This document shows positions 36,589-48,344 of a stretch of DNA of 64,000 nt, in pieces. The DNA lies in NCBI GenBank assembly GCA_032622095.1, contig CP136066.1, positions 129,363,917 through 129,427,916 of the forward strand, given 5' to 3'. The translations under genes were made by a program, and so were the position numbers. Each line of letters opens with the position of its first letter. Within the stretch, counting starts at the first letter, position 1. This stretch comes from Siphonodentalium dalli. Taxonomy: Eukaryota > Mollusca > Scaphopoda > Gadilida > Siphonodentaliidae. Below the pieces are notes generated by a model. The model ran no database searches. It was not told the DNA's origin and saw nothing but the letters and a program-made list of their open reading frames with translations.

Positions 36589-37240
36589 AGCTGTGGTTTT
36601 ACGAAATGCCTGGTGGGGAAAATGTAAATAAATGAAACGAAAAAAAAAAAGTTGTGTAAAGTTTAGTTATGCATTTCGTTATAAAATGTTGCAAATTTTA
36701 TACCACAACATTTACTTCTTTGTAAACAACTTGGAAATGTTTAATTCATTGTATTAAGTTGGATGTTGATTTACTGTTCTTTAATCGGCTTTCATGCCAT
36801 TCTTGAAAAAAAAATTGTGTACTGCGAAACGTTAGCGAAGAAAGTAACGTCAGTGGTTACCATGCAATGGACTACAAATATCATTTGGCGCTAATACTTT
36901 TGGGTCGTTTTTCGCTGCACTGATAAAATCTCGACCTAATGTAATTATCGGATATAATTACATTAGCTTTGATAAACTCAACGGGAATTTACTATAGTGG
37001 GTGTAATTATTTGGTGATATAAGTTGATAATTTAGTTGATAATTGCAGATAACCTTTTTTGTGTATTCAGCTTTGATTGCAGATTTGCTCAAGATGTATT
37101 TTGCATCACAACTGAAATCCGAACCAAATGTTAATGAATGAAAAGACTGTCCAGAAGTTTAGAGCTAAAAGCTGTTTCTGGAGTATGTGATGTTGATTGA
37201 CCATATGATATTGTCTGGTTTTCTTTTGACATTTCAAAAC
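36589..37240. other. Intronic sequence with a short hairpin, no gene
   Basis: TAATGTAATTAT / ATAATTACATTA (36937-36966) is a small inverted repeat. No exon or transposon end was recognised. Confidence 0.4.
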
Positions 37241-37627
37241 GAGAGGCCGATCATGATCGGCAGATGTTAACCCATCTCTTGGCGATAATAAATTACTCTG
37301 ATCGGAATCATAAATGAGAGTTTTGATGTTGAATTATAGAGTATATTGTTAGGTACTATTATAGACAATGCACATAACACAAATTACTGGAATTTATGTG
37401 TCACTCACATTTATATAAGAGAATGCACTGGAACAGGATCTGTAATACTGAACCACCACAGCCTTGGGTTAAATGTGAAAAGGTGACCTGGACATGCAAT
37501 ACTTGATCAAGAGATTCCAATATAATGATAATGTATCAAATTCTACCCACAACAGCAATCAAGATAAACACCTCACTGCTGACCGATTAATATCTGTTAT
37601 ACAGCAGAGCTGTCAATAAATCACAGG
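37241..37627 (+). repeat. Family-F dispersed repeat, full-length-looking copy
   Basis: It starts GAGAGGCCGATCATGATCGG, a palindrome, and ends AAATCACAGG. It matches 50967-51365 over its whole length, so these two copies define the boundaries. A partial copy is at 14386-14558. No tRNA-like promoter or inverted ends are evident, so the class is unknown. Confidence 0.8.
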
Positions 37628-39750
37628 CTTATGTTAACCCTTTTCCCAACAGCACATGTAGTTAAACCACGTCATATAGCCAACGTCAACAGGTATGAAG
37701 GTAATTACGTTAGCCAACAGGAATTTGACGTTATAACATCATTGGGTGTTTCCCCACACTGGCCACAGGTAAATGTGCCATGTGTATCATCCGATATGCA
37801 ACAACAAGCATGCTTTTACTTAAGACTTAAGTTAAGTGTCATCTGTGAATACGATAATGGAAACATAAACCAATAGACGAACTAAATATGTGCATATAAA
37901 CAACCGTTTATCTTCATTTTATCACAAATGTGAGTTAAAAATGACATTTTATGCAAATTTACGGTATGCCTATGCGAGTGTGTCCTTTAAGTTTGTTTCC
38001 CAACGGATTCGTGTCCTGATTGAAAAAAAAATAATTCATGATTTTTGAAAACAAAAAAGCGTATTATAAATAAAATAATTAAACCAAATGTCTTTATATA
38101 TGATGTACATTAATCATATAAACCATGATTTGACAAAGTCGTAAAAAGACTTCCGATAAAAGCGCAAATTATTAGCAATTACGTCACGTTGCTTTGTGAA
38201 AGTTTGTAAATTTTCGTGCAAAAACCACATGTTCAAAGGTCACTTTTTGTTGATTCTAAGAATGTTTTCATTGACAACCAATGACATCAATGATTAGAAG
38301 TTTGAACTGATTTCATTGGCTCAAGTTTAGGGTGGAGTTTCCCCATTGATGCTAATTAGATGACAGAAAACCAGAGCGAATTGTTCGAAATGGCTGTGGG
38401 CTAACTTAGTAAGACGTCGCCAGCAGGTGCTCGAATGTGTCGCTTGGGATATTCTTTGTTTTATCGACATTGCGTTGATATAAGTACATTATTACTTTAT
38501 AGTCGGTAATTATATATGCATACACGCAAAGAAGCTTCCCAAGATGAATTTGAGATATCTGCATGTCAACTGTAAACTCGCCTTTATTTAGAAGCACCCG
38601 CATTGGGCTGACTTGATGTCAAACCAGGAGATATTTGTTTTTATTGATTTCTTTCTCGATCGATCAGGGTCCATGGTCTTTTGAGCGGTATATTTGAAAT
38701 CTTGAACAGATGGATATATAAAAGTAATATCTCATCAATTTATTATACTAAATTTGTAGATAATATATATAAAAAAGTTTTAATTATGTGTTTAGAATCC
38801 CGCCGATTGCACAACAACGGCCGCGTCCGTAGTTACATTACAACCGGAAATAATATTCCGATGCTCCGACATAACATGATTTCGCAGAGTAAATTTGTGC
38901 AATAAATGCAGAAAGATCCACTTTGAGTCATCAATTTGGAATTGCAATGTTCGAGTTCTCAAATTAAACAACAATTGTGACACTTAATGAATATGTTTCA
39001 CAACATTTGGTTTGTGGAGAAGTTCACCTACATTAAATATTGATCAAATTTAGTCTTCGTCGAAAATTCGCTAACAGTGAACCACGTGTTTCTGTTTCCA
39101 ATGTTTTCATTTTGTCAGCCAATACGAGACTGAGAACATACTCTGTGTCAACATTTAATATTTAGGCAAGTTGGAAATACGTGCCTTCGTTATGATGTTA
39201 GTCCATTAAAAAAATATATTATTATAAAAATCTTTTTTCACGTTCACGGATGAAGTGACAATCATATAAATGGAACTCGACAGGAAAAACATCCCAATGG
39301 CCAGTTCCGCAACTGTCACGCTGAGATTTTGCTTATCGGTGGCCGATTTAATTACGGCTGGGGAAAATGTTCATATTGCACTATTTGGAAATATAAAATC
39401 ACCACTTAAGAAATAATACATAATCCAATATAAATATCAAGTTCAAGTTGTCATATTTTACATAGATTACCCTCGCGGCCACGCATAACGCAATCAACAA
39501 GGAAGCGTCTCTGACAACAACTTTCGTTTTCGTCGAAACCACGTGTTTCTATTTCGTTTGTTTTCATTTTGTCGACCAAAACAGCATTCTAAGTAAACAT
39601 TTTGCAAATCTAAAGCCTAGCAAAGGAAGAAAGGATTAAATATGTGCCCTTCATGATCTTAACCATCAGCAGAACAAAACACAATCAATGTAAATCGTCA
39701 TTATTACTCTTTATTCGAGTCTCAAATCCGAGTGTTGAAAATGCAAAAAT
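37628..39750. other. Intronic sequence, no gene recognised
   Basis: An 81-codon frame at 37631-37876 has no known domain or splice context. Sequences near 39080-39160 and 39540-39620 both contain 'CCACGTGTTTCT', 'GTTTTCATTTTGTC' and resemble each other, probably a diverged duplication. Nothing else was identified. Confidence 0.4.
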
Positions 39751-39751
39751 T

Positions 39752-39840
39752 AAAGACGTCAAAAGACGATACGGACGCTACAACAAAAGACGTCAAAAGA
39801 CGATACGGACGCTACAACAAAAGACGTCAAAAGACGATAC
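39752..39840 (+). repeat. 34-bp minisatellite, 2.6 units
   Basis: Units read AAAGACGTCAAAAGACGATA then CGGACGCTACAACA, nearly identical, with an exact 34-bp period. Confidence 0.9.
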
Positions 39841-39904
39841 GTTGGAATAAGGGTTAAATAGGGCAAGGAATTCAAACTAAATTAATTTTTTTAATAGTGA
39901 ATAT

Positions 39905-40145
39905 TTGTTTTCGAAAAAGAGCCATAAATTAGTTAAAAATTGTCTGATCAAACACATATTCGAACTCGATCTGTCTTTTGTGCTGAGAAATTCATATAAA
40001 AAATTTGGTTCCGATCAGATAAAAAATGTTTGAGTTATCGCACCATGCGTAAAGTGTCTACAGACAAACAGATGGATGGACTAATGACAGTTGGTCAATC
40101 CGGATGTTGACACTTCCATACTATGATATGGGTAAACATAAAAAT
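39905..40145 (+). repeat. Family-B repeat with 3' hairpin
   Basis: It begins near CGAAAAAGAGCCATAA, has a core with 'CATATTCGAACTCGATCTGT', then ATCGCACCATGCGTAAAGTG, a short ACAGACAAACAGATGGATGG run, GGTCAATCCGG, and the end CCATACTATGATATGGGTAA. It has the same structure as 52590-53100. A core-only fragment follows at about 40505-40640. Confidence 0.75.
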
Positions 40146-40699
40146 TAGTCTTTTGTGGGTATTACAGTATCAATTTTCCCATCTCCACCAGCATGGGCAT
40201 GCATTTGATTTTTTTGTCTGTGAAACACTGGACAAACATGACAAAATATGTGATAAAACACAATTTATTCCCATCTTTCCTGGCATAGAGACCTTCTCAG
40301 AAACCCAGAGTAAGAGTGCAAATTAATTAGATAGAGCTACAGCCTGTAAGCCAGTGTCCTGTCCCTCAAAAACATATATCTGGTTAGGCCTCACACTAAA
40401 AATAACTCTAATTATCAATAACTCAGATTTACTGTTTGTTTCTCACAGAGCTAAAGTGATACTGCTGGTAATCAATTAGTTGTCGACTGGTTATCTGTTC
40501 AATTCTTAGTTGAAAAAGGGCATAACTCTGGTATAAAATGTTGGATCTAACCCATATTCAATCTCGATTTGTATTTTGAGTTGAGAAACTCGCATACCAA
40601 ATTTGGTTCTTATCAGTTGATTGAAAGTGTCAATGACACTGTAGCTCAACTTGGAAAGGGAATAATTTCTTGTGTTACAGTCAATGGAGTGATTAGGAA

Positions 40700-42096
40700 T
40701 GTGTTGAGTTGAAAGGCCTAGTTATGCAAAGAGTAAAATCCAAGATGGCCACTGGCAGCCATGTTTTTTTGCCGAATGACTCCAAAAAGACTCGTTCCCA
40801 TTTACATGTCATTGTTAACATCCATCACAAATTTCATGATGATCTGACAAAAGATACGACCTGTAGCCTGTGTCAAATGATTTAGTCATGCAAAGAGTAA
40901 AATCCAAGATGGCTGCTGGCGGACATGTTTTTTGGCCGAACGACCCCAAAATTACTCGTTCCCATCTACATGTCTATATTAACATCCATGACAAATTTCA
41001 TGATGATCAGACGAACATTCCGGCCTGTAGTCTGGGCTAATTTATTGAATTATAAAATCAAAGATGGCCACTGGCGGCCATGTTTTTTTGCCGAATGACC
41101 CCAAAATGACTCGTTCCCATCTATATGTCAATGTCAACAGACATAACAAATTTCATAATGATCCGAACAAAGGTACGACCTGTAGTCTGTGCCAAAAGAT
41201 TTAGTCATGCAAAGAGTAAAATCCAAGGCTGCTGGCGGCCATGTTTTTTGGCCAAATAACCGCAAAATGACTCGTTCCCATCTAGATGTTATTGTTAACA
41301 TCCATGACAAATTTCATGATGTTCCGACCAAAGGTACGACCCATAGCCCGATTTAGTCATGCAAAGAACAAAATCAAAGATGGCTGCTGGCGGCCATGTT
41401 TTTATGCCGAATGACCCCAAATGACACGTTCCCATCTACATGTTATTGTTAACATCCATGACAAATTTCATAATGATTCGACCAAAGGTACGACCTGTAG
41501 CCCGTGCCAAAGGATTTAGTCATGCAAAGAGTAAAATCCAAGATGGCTTCCCGCGGTCATGTTTTATGGCCGAACGACCCCAAAATGACTCGTCCCATCT
41601 ATATGTCATTGTTAACGTCCATGACAAATTTCATAATGATTCGATCAAAGGTACGACCTGTAGCCCGTGCCAAACAATTTAGTCATGCAAAGAGTAAAAT
41701 CCAAAATGGCTGCTGGCGGCCATGTTTTTTGGCCGAACGACCCCAAAATGACTCGTTCCCATCTACATGTCAATATTAACATCCATGACAAATTTCATGA
41801 TGATCAGACGAACGGTAGGACCTGTAGCCCGTGCTAATGGATTGAATTTTGAAATCCAAGATGGCCACTGGCGGCCATGTTTTTTTCCCGAATGACCCCA
41901 AAATGACTCGTTCCCATCTACATGTCAATGTCAACAGCTATGACAAATTTTATAATGATCCGACCAAAGGTATGACCTGTAGCCCGTGCTAAAGGAAATT
42001 GTTGACGCATCACACACGCACACACACACGCACGCACACACGGACGACAAAGCCATGGCAATAGCTCAAATTTTACAAAGTAAAGTTGAGCTAAAA
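40700..42096 (+). mobile_element. Family-A pearl-like array: about eight 160-bp units, CACG run, 3' hairpin
   Basis: This is the best copy of family A. Units recur about every 160 bp (near 40720, 40880, 41040, 41203, 41351, 41513, 41680, 41840). Each carries GATTTAGTCATGCAAAGAG, AAATCCAAGATGGCTGC, GGCGGCCATGTTTTTT, CCCCAAAATGACTCGTTCCC and ATGACAAATTTCAT. The array ends in CACACGCACACACACACGCA and the stem TAGCTCAAATTTTAC / GTAAAGTTGAGCTA (42062-42092). Frames inside are repeat artefacts. The layout matches pearl elements, which are thought to be Helitron-related; mobility here is inferred. Confidence 0.75.
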
Positions 42097-42425
42097 ATGG
42101 TTGATTTATCAAAATATGCAGAAATTCTATGTCAAAGGGCCATAACTCCATTAAAAAATATCGAATCAAACCCATATTCGAACTCGATCTGTATTTTGGT
42201 CCGAGAAACTTGCATACCAAATTATATTCGATCAGATAAAAAAAATTTGAGTTATGGTAGCATGCATGAATTCTAAGTCGAAAAAGGGCCATAACGCCGT
42301 AAAAACCCATATTCGAACTCTATCTGTATTTTGGTCTGAGAAACTCATATACAAAATTTGGTTATGATCAGATAGAAAATATTTGAGTTATCGCACCATG
42401 CGTAAAGTGTCTACGGATTGAGGTT
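42097..42425 (+). repeat. Family-B repeat units, directly after family A
   Basis: Two units carry AAGGGCCATAAC.CC and 'CCATATTCGAACTC.ATCTGT', ending at ATCGCACCATGCGTAAAGTG and a truncated CTACGGATTGAGG. The terminal hairpin is missing. Confidence 0.7.
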
Positions 42426-43301
42426 GGTAGCCTATTATAGTACCAATTGTGCACGAAATGGTATTAAGATGATCTATTTTCAAAATTTGTTGAAGATAGG
42501 AAGATGGGAAATAATGTCTGAAAACATACAGCAAAACATTTTCCCAGTCTAGACAATCTTATTTCTGATAAAATTACCCAAATGTCGATCGCCATCCATC
42601 TTCCGAGGCATGCAAACTAAAATTGTGGATTGTGGAAAGTCATTCACTAATGTCATATGCACTGTGTAGGAACTGTTACATCGGAAATTGTTCTATCGCC
42701 GGTTTGTGATGGTTCTTGCCTGATTTGTGACGGTTCTTGCTGATCGAAATTATACATTTTCACGACTTTTTGACAGTTAAAACGCAATTTTGAGGCATCT
42801 AGGTGATAATTCGATTAGTTATTTTCGATCCCATAACAATCTGTGGCACAAATGAGCGTATTAATAAAGAAAAATTCATTGTGCGAGTCATAACAACGAC
42901 AAGAACCGCGAATTTTGATTATTGTTTGGGTTCTCTCCTGATCGAGTCGGTTCTATCCTCATTAATCGTTCTATACGGGTAAAACTATTGCTAATATTTG
43001 CCATGGTACATGGTTCAAACTGCCAATTTTGTGAAAGTATACAAAGATAAACACAACAAACTATGCATTAAGTTGAAATTTGCACCACTTGTCATTAATT
43101 TCGACGAATTACACTGCCTTTCTATGCTTATCCAATAAGCTGTGTTACGCCTATCAAAATTCACAAAGTCGCCAGCTAGTTTGAAAAATAACGCGTTTTG
43201 CAGGCCTGACATTTCCATGAGTCAACAGCCGGTTAACAATAGTGAAATTTCATTACGCTGGACTTCGTAAAGCGTGAGCGTAGACGGGATATATAGAGTT
43301 A

Positions 43302-43871
43302 TCTGTCTTGTATTTTATCTATTATATATTTTGGAACTTCTGTCTGTATGTATGTATTTGTGTTATAGACTCGAAAAACTGCTCGACCGATCCGACTCAA
43401 ATTTGGTGTGTAGGCCTACTTTGATCCGGGGAACAATATGGGCGGGTCCAATATCACGTGCGTCCGTGTCCTTGACCTTGACCTCACTCAAAATAGCCTC
43501 AAAGACGCTCATATAGGCATGTTTCTGGACCTCAACCGATCCCACTCAAATTTGGCAGCTGGTTCTAATTTGGGCGGGTCCAATTTCACTTGCGACCGTG
43601 TCCTTGACCTCGCTCACATACGCTCATATAGGCATGTTTCTGGACCTCGACCAATCCGACTCAAATTTGGTATAATGTAGGCCTACTTTGATCCCGGGAA
43701 CAATATGGGTGGGTCCAATTTCACGTGCGACCATGTCCTTGACCTTGACCATATTCGCTCATATATATAGGCATGTTTCCGGGCCGATCGAATAATAGTT
43801 TGCCCAGGCGGAGACGATCACAAAAAAATCCCTAAATAGCCCGGACGAAGAGGGCCGGGCACATCGGCTAG
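43302..43871 (+). mobile_element. 570-bp non-autonomous Helitron
   Basis: The 5' end is TCTGTCTTGTATTTTATCTA after an A, with the AT-rich lead typical of Helitrons and GAACTTCTGTCTGTATGTAT shortly after. The 3' end is CTAG followed by T, preceded by the hairpin GCCCGG..CCGGGC (43839-43860) and 7 bp of spacer: the canonical Helitron terminus. There is no target duplication, as expected. Between the ends are about three units of a roughly 130-bp repeat (GACTCAAATTTGG, GGGCGGGTCCAAT, TCATATAGGCATGTTTC). It carries no Rep/helicase and is nested in 42660-46274. Confidence 0.85.
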
Positions 43872-44130
43872 TGTTGTCTATTTTCGTAGACGTATTTTAC
43901 TCAACAAAAGGCCACAAATAAGACGTTAAAAGTTAGTTGACACCCATACAATGCTCTGATTACGCAGTTTATGAAGTTTATGTCGGGCATCCGCTTGCTG
44001 GATGCTGATTATCTAGGTTAAATTCTAGAATTCTAGAATATGCAGCTATTAAAGCATATACAAGCACGGTAATCTTCCATTCAATCATATTTTAGATTGA
44101 CTAGGGATCTCTGATTTTTTAATAGAAGAT

Positions 44131-44429
44131 ATAAAAAAGCAAAGAATCCTACAGTTACAAATATTATTATATGGATGTTAAACCTTTGGTTACTAAATGC
44201 GCTGTAATGAGAATTGACTTGAATCCTATTGATTAATTTGTAGGAATTCTTAGCTATTAAGTTCAACAAGCAGTAACATATAAAAAAGAGAAAAGAATCA
44301 TGCAGTTACAAATATTATTATATGGATGTTAATTCTTTGGTGACTAAATGTGCTATAAAGAGCAGCGACTTGAATCCTATTGATTCATTTGTAGGAATGC
44401 TCAGCTATTAAATTCAACATGCAGTAACA
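44131..44429 (+). repeat. Tandem duplication of about 149 bp
   Basis: ATAAAAAAG..AAAGAATC, CAGTTACAAATATTATTATA and TTGAATCCTATTGATT..TTTGTAGGAAT recur in order at 44131 and 44279, with roughly 90% identity by eye. Confidence 0.88.
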
Positions 44430-45019
44430 GATTTTTGTTTGAATTATTAGTTAAACATTCATACAAATGAATCATTAAAAAATAGTGTTATGTGTGTCTG
44501 AACCTGACTACTACAAGGCACATTATTATTCATCGCTGATAACGTGTGAGCAGGGACATGGGATGGAGGGTATCCAATGTTGGGGCGTCCACCTTGGAAT
44601 TTCCAACTGCACCATCCCCTTAAAACAGACCAAACTCATGCACTAGGCCTGGGCTTTGGTTTTCCCCAACTGCATGACACTTTGTAGCTCTAGATTGTAT
44701 ACCATTCTGAAGTGAATTGATCAGTAGCCTTTGATTGGCCACCATGCAAACCGGGGGAGAAACTCAGGATACATGGGCCCAGTGAGAAAATGTGGATATC
44801 TGAACCTGAAAATTGCAAAAAAACATATAGACTGGCTTCAAGATTCCCAAGTGTTGGAAGTTTCCAACCTGGCGCTCCCACCCCCACAACATTGGAAATG
44901 TTCCAAACAGATGGAGAGAGAGAGATGATTTATTTTGCAAAAGAGCATACATTATTTAATACAAAGCATACTAATTAAATGAAATTAGATTATTTGTCCA
45001 TTAAACCAGTTTCTTGCCA

Positions 45020-45022
<3 letters not shown>

Positions 45023-45051
<29 letters not shown>
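45023..45051 (+). repeat. Run of 29 G
   Basis: This is the longest homopolymer in the window. A C-rich run of 16 follows at 45299-45314. Such runs can form quadruplexes and are error-prone in sequencing, so the length is uncertain. Confidence 0.9.
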
Positions 45052-46282
45052 TCCATTTGTATAGGTCAAATATGGTTGATTACATGTTTAAAGTTTAGGA
45101 AAGTATGCAAATGTTAGTCTAAAAACGACAAAATCCCCACTATTAAATTGTTGTCAAATCAAATTAAGAGAAACATTTCAACATATTGTTGGTGTTAAAT
45201 TTCAAACCGATCTATTGTAAGATAAGAAATTTGTAACTGTTGATCATTTTGACCAAAGTTGGGGATAGAAACCAATTAAGCACCCCCTCCCCAAGCCACC
45301 CCCCCCCCCCCCCCACCCACCCAATCACGTCATAAACTATCAGTGATTCAGTTGAACGTGATTTCATAAGTTATATTCATGTCTGGGCGACAACCATGTG
45401 CAAATGTCCCTCATGCGGACTTCAGAGGAGGAAATATGATGGCGCTGGCATTGAAATATTGTCACACTTGGATCTTTCAATAATGCCCAGATTAAGTAAA
45501 TGAATATAACATATCATATTCTCCCGAGGGTAGATTTATATTACCATTGGTCATTTATATAGGCGGGCATGATTGTGATACTATACTCATCGGGACTTTC
45601 AATATTTTATTTCTGCCTATTAATGTCACTTAATCTCCCGTATTAGGTATTTATTGTGCTATTTCTTAATATACCTGTTCTATTACGCAAATTACATAAG
45701 CTACAGTCATTATCTGGTTTAAAATGTCAGATGCACAAGACGATTTTCGGACCCAAGTGCAGAAATCGTTCGAATAAATATCATGGACAGAACCGTCACA
45801 GCCATGATCGGTTTGAAATAGAACCGTAACACGCACCCGTGTTGATTACGAGGTCACAGCTCCCAATTATCAACCCCTATCGGGATACTTTCTCAGCTAT
45901 TTTACAAAAGAATAACACGGGTACACTTTATAGTCAGTGTTTGTCTTCAGAATGCGTTTCATATTTTATACGCCACGAAAAACAAAGAAATTGCGTCCAC
46001 GTGGCTTGATTTTCAGTGGTAACATGTTGATATTTACGCGTTAACTCGCTAATACCGAGTTAATTGTGGTCTAGAGTTCAGGTTTCGATTACACGGCACT
46101 TCTGCAGCCTCTGTTCATTCAGGAAAGTTTAATATATTCAAGATATCTATAATTACGCGTGATTTTGTCACAAAAATGATTATTTTCAATCATCAGGAAC
46201 CGTCACAAATCAGGCAAGAACCATCACACTACCGGCGATAGAACGATTTCCGATGTAACAGTTCCTACACAGTGGTCATATG

Positions 46283-47259
46283 TATGGCTATACGCTATAC
46301 AGTGAAGGTTATTCCCCGGGTTTCCCACTAGTCACTAGCAGACATAAATAGAAGTGACGTCAATGCTAAGTTGATCTAAAATACGGACCGCTTATAAATG
46401 TGGAGCCGCTGGGTAATTTATGGACCATATTAAGGTCTATGTTCCCATGTGCGCAGCATATAATGAAGCTAAGCATTTAAATGTACATCATGCATTTATG
46501 TGCATGTATAGAAAGAAAAAACATGAAATGAAGCATACACAAGTCTATTTTCCACCATGTCGCGTATTTACTAGTACACAGTAAATGAACAACATAGCCA
46601 CTTTATTATTAATTTTATGCTTTGTGTTATCGCTATTCTATGATGCACCGGACACTGAATGTTGCCAATATGTTGGTGCATGCAGTTTGATAGGGCAACA
46701 TCGGAGTTTATTCAATTGTATCTCGAGATTTTTTGAGAATTTGATGTGCTAAATGCTTTGGATTATTGGTAAAACGATTGATCTACGTCTGCTACTAGAA
46801 ACGAGTAATGTACCGCACCGCAGGGCCCTAGTTTGCCCGCCCACCTTCCGACCTCGCCAAACTTTAAGTCGAGTTTTTGAAAAAACTTGAGTAAAAACAT
46901 CAATGACGTAACATATTTACTTATTTCTTTTCAATAAATTGACATCATAAAATAGTTGGGATGGTAACATCATCACCTGTCTGTGATGGCTGTGGGCAGT
47001 GACATTGTTACTAAATATGCATAGTGTGTAAAGGGTTAAATAGCATTAACTATTTCAGTTCCAGGAGCCAAATTTGGAGTTCAAATTTGCAATAAACAGA
47101 AAGTAAAATGTCAAATTTTAGATTATTTCCCTTTAGTTGGCAAGAGTTATTGCCGTCATCTCGTGGAAGTTGGCGGTTTAAATGGTTGCCCACATTCCCG
47201 CATTGTTCCACTCATATTAAATCAAAAGCACTTCTGAGCTATACATTGATGACAGCAGA
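46283..47259. other. Intronic sequence, no gene recognised
   Basis: CCGCAGGGCCCTAGTTTGCC at 46818 resembles a hAT terminus, and GTAAAGGGTTAA at 47028 resembles a piggyBac right end. Neither has a partner in view. No exon is seen. Confidence 0.4.
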
Positions 47260-47267
47260 GTACTACA

Positions 47268-48344
47268 CAGGCCTCAGCTCACAAGGCGACTCGGGCGAGA
47301 TTGTCGCCTTACTGTCGCTGACTTCGCCCTATCGTCGCTCTAAGGTGAAATCGAAGTCGCCTTCAATTTTAGGGGGATATATTTTATTTTTTTTCTTAAT
47401 TTTTTTTCTAGTTTTTTTCCCAGACATGTCCGTATATAGATGAATTGTGGCGGCCATCCCAAAAAGAAACAGACGATTCAGAGACAAAGACCCAAGTGTT
47501 TAAAATAAAAAATAAAATATGATCTATTGTTTTGTGTTGTTATTCAGTCGCCTTTGTTCGCTATGCGGTAATGAATGTTAATCACGAATGTTTTGACACG
47601 CTGAAAACACGATATGTTTGCATCTGTGTTGTTACTGACCATCGTGAGTGTCACAAATAAATGTTTTAATTAACTTAAAAGACCGCCGTCCCGCTTTTCA
47701 GATATAAAAACAATTACGCAATTATCAGAGTATGTTCGGAAGTTCGTTTCGGTAACGCATCGTACTTTTTGAAGAGACCGCGTCCCACTTTTTGAAGAGA
47801 CCGCTTCCGTAGCCGTAAATAAATGTCAAGTTTATTGCTTTAATCGGATTATACCAGTGATGTTGGCATTAATTAAGGGAGGCCATTAATTAATAAAAGC
47901 TTTAGCAACTCCTTTGTTAGCTAGTCCTTATTGTTTATTTTAGCGGACACCCACATTACAGCCGTGACCAAATTAAACTTAAAAAGTTACATGCATCATC
48001 TGATCTAGTCTGCAAATCTGACGTTAATTATCAGAGCACGGCTGAATGTTTGATTAGTTGGGTCCACCAACTACATCTGATCATGATTCAGACTGTTAAA
48101 TGTATAATAACAATTAATTATGCTAATTTCAGATAAAGTCAAATTTTTTTAGTTTTATTTCTTATTTTAACTTTTTAAATTTGTTATTGATGTTTAATAT
48201 AAAATAAAGCGATATTTGAAAATTGTCAATTTGGTAGTCTCCCCCACTTCTCCCTGAAGTCTCCCTAAATTTCCTGAAGTCTCCCTAAATTTCCTGGAGG
48301 GAGACTTCAAGTCTCCCTGTTCTGAACCCCTAGGCTGAGGCCTG
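47268..48344. mobile_element. 1.1-kb non-autonomous hAT with perfect 8-bp duplication
   Basis: The ends are CAGGCCTCAGC and GCTGAGGCCTG, flanked by GTACTACA on both sides (47260-47267, 48345-48352). Left subterminal DNA repeats GTCGCC/GTCGCT motifs; right subterminal DNA repeats AGTCTCCCT about six times. A 111-codon frame crosses the left boundary (47108-47443), so it is not a transposase gene. Sequence from 48353 to 48523 shows nothing recognised. Confidence 0.85.

Larger units (their letters stand above)
42660..46274. mobile_element. 3.6-kb hAT-like element with perfect 8-bp duplication
   Basis: The ends are CACTGTGTAGGAACTGTTAC, then ATCGGAAAT.GTTCTATCGCCGG, in near-exact inverted copies. 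GTCATATG flanks both sides (42652-42659, 46275-46282). The subterminal regions repeat GGTTCTTGC / GAACCGTCACA-type motifs (42709-42735, 42900-42960; 45788-45830, 46195-46230). An 8-bp duplication fits hAT; other 8-bp superfamilies remain possible. The interior holds a Helitron, a tandem duplication and long G and C runs. No transposase was recognised. Confidence 0.8.

Noticed and set aside
40700-42096. Regular repeats with a CRISPR-like period
   Set aside because: Units are 160 bp, whole-unit similar without unique spacers, and the DNA is animal; these are tandem core repeats.
42062-42096. Family-A 3' end read as a canonical Helitron terminus (hairpin then CTAA)
   Set aside because: The hairpin abuts the CTAA with no spacer and is followed by A rather than T, so it does not fit the canonical form, although a Helitron-related origin stays possible.
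33897-47040. TTAACCCTTTGAACACTGAC (33897) paired with GTGTGTAAAGGGTTAA (47025) as one piggyBac element
   Set aside because: The ends differ after the first 9-10 bases and are 13 kb apart across many other insertions; more likely independent solo ends or chance.
47108-47443. 111-codon frame on the plus strand
   Set aside because: It crosses the left border and duplication of a hAT (47260-47268) and ends in low-complexity Phe/Leu.
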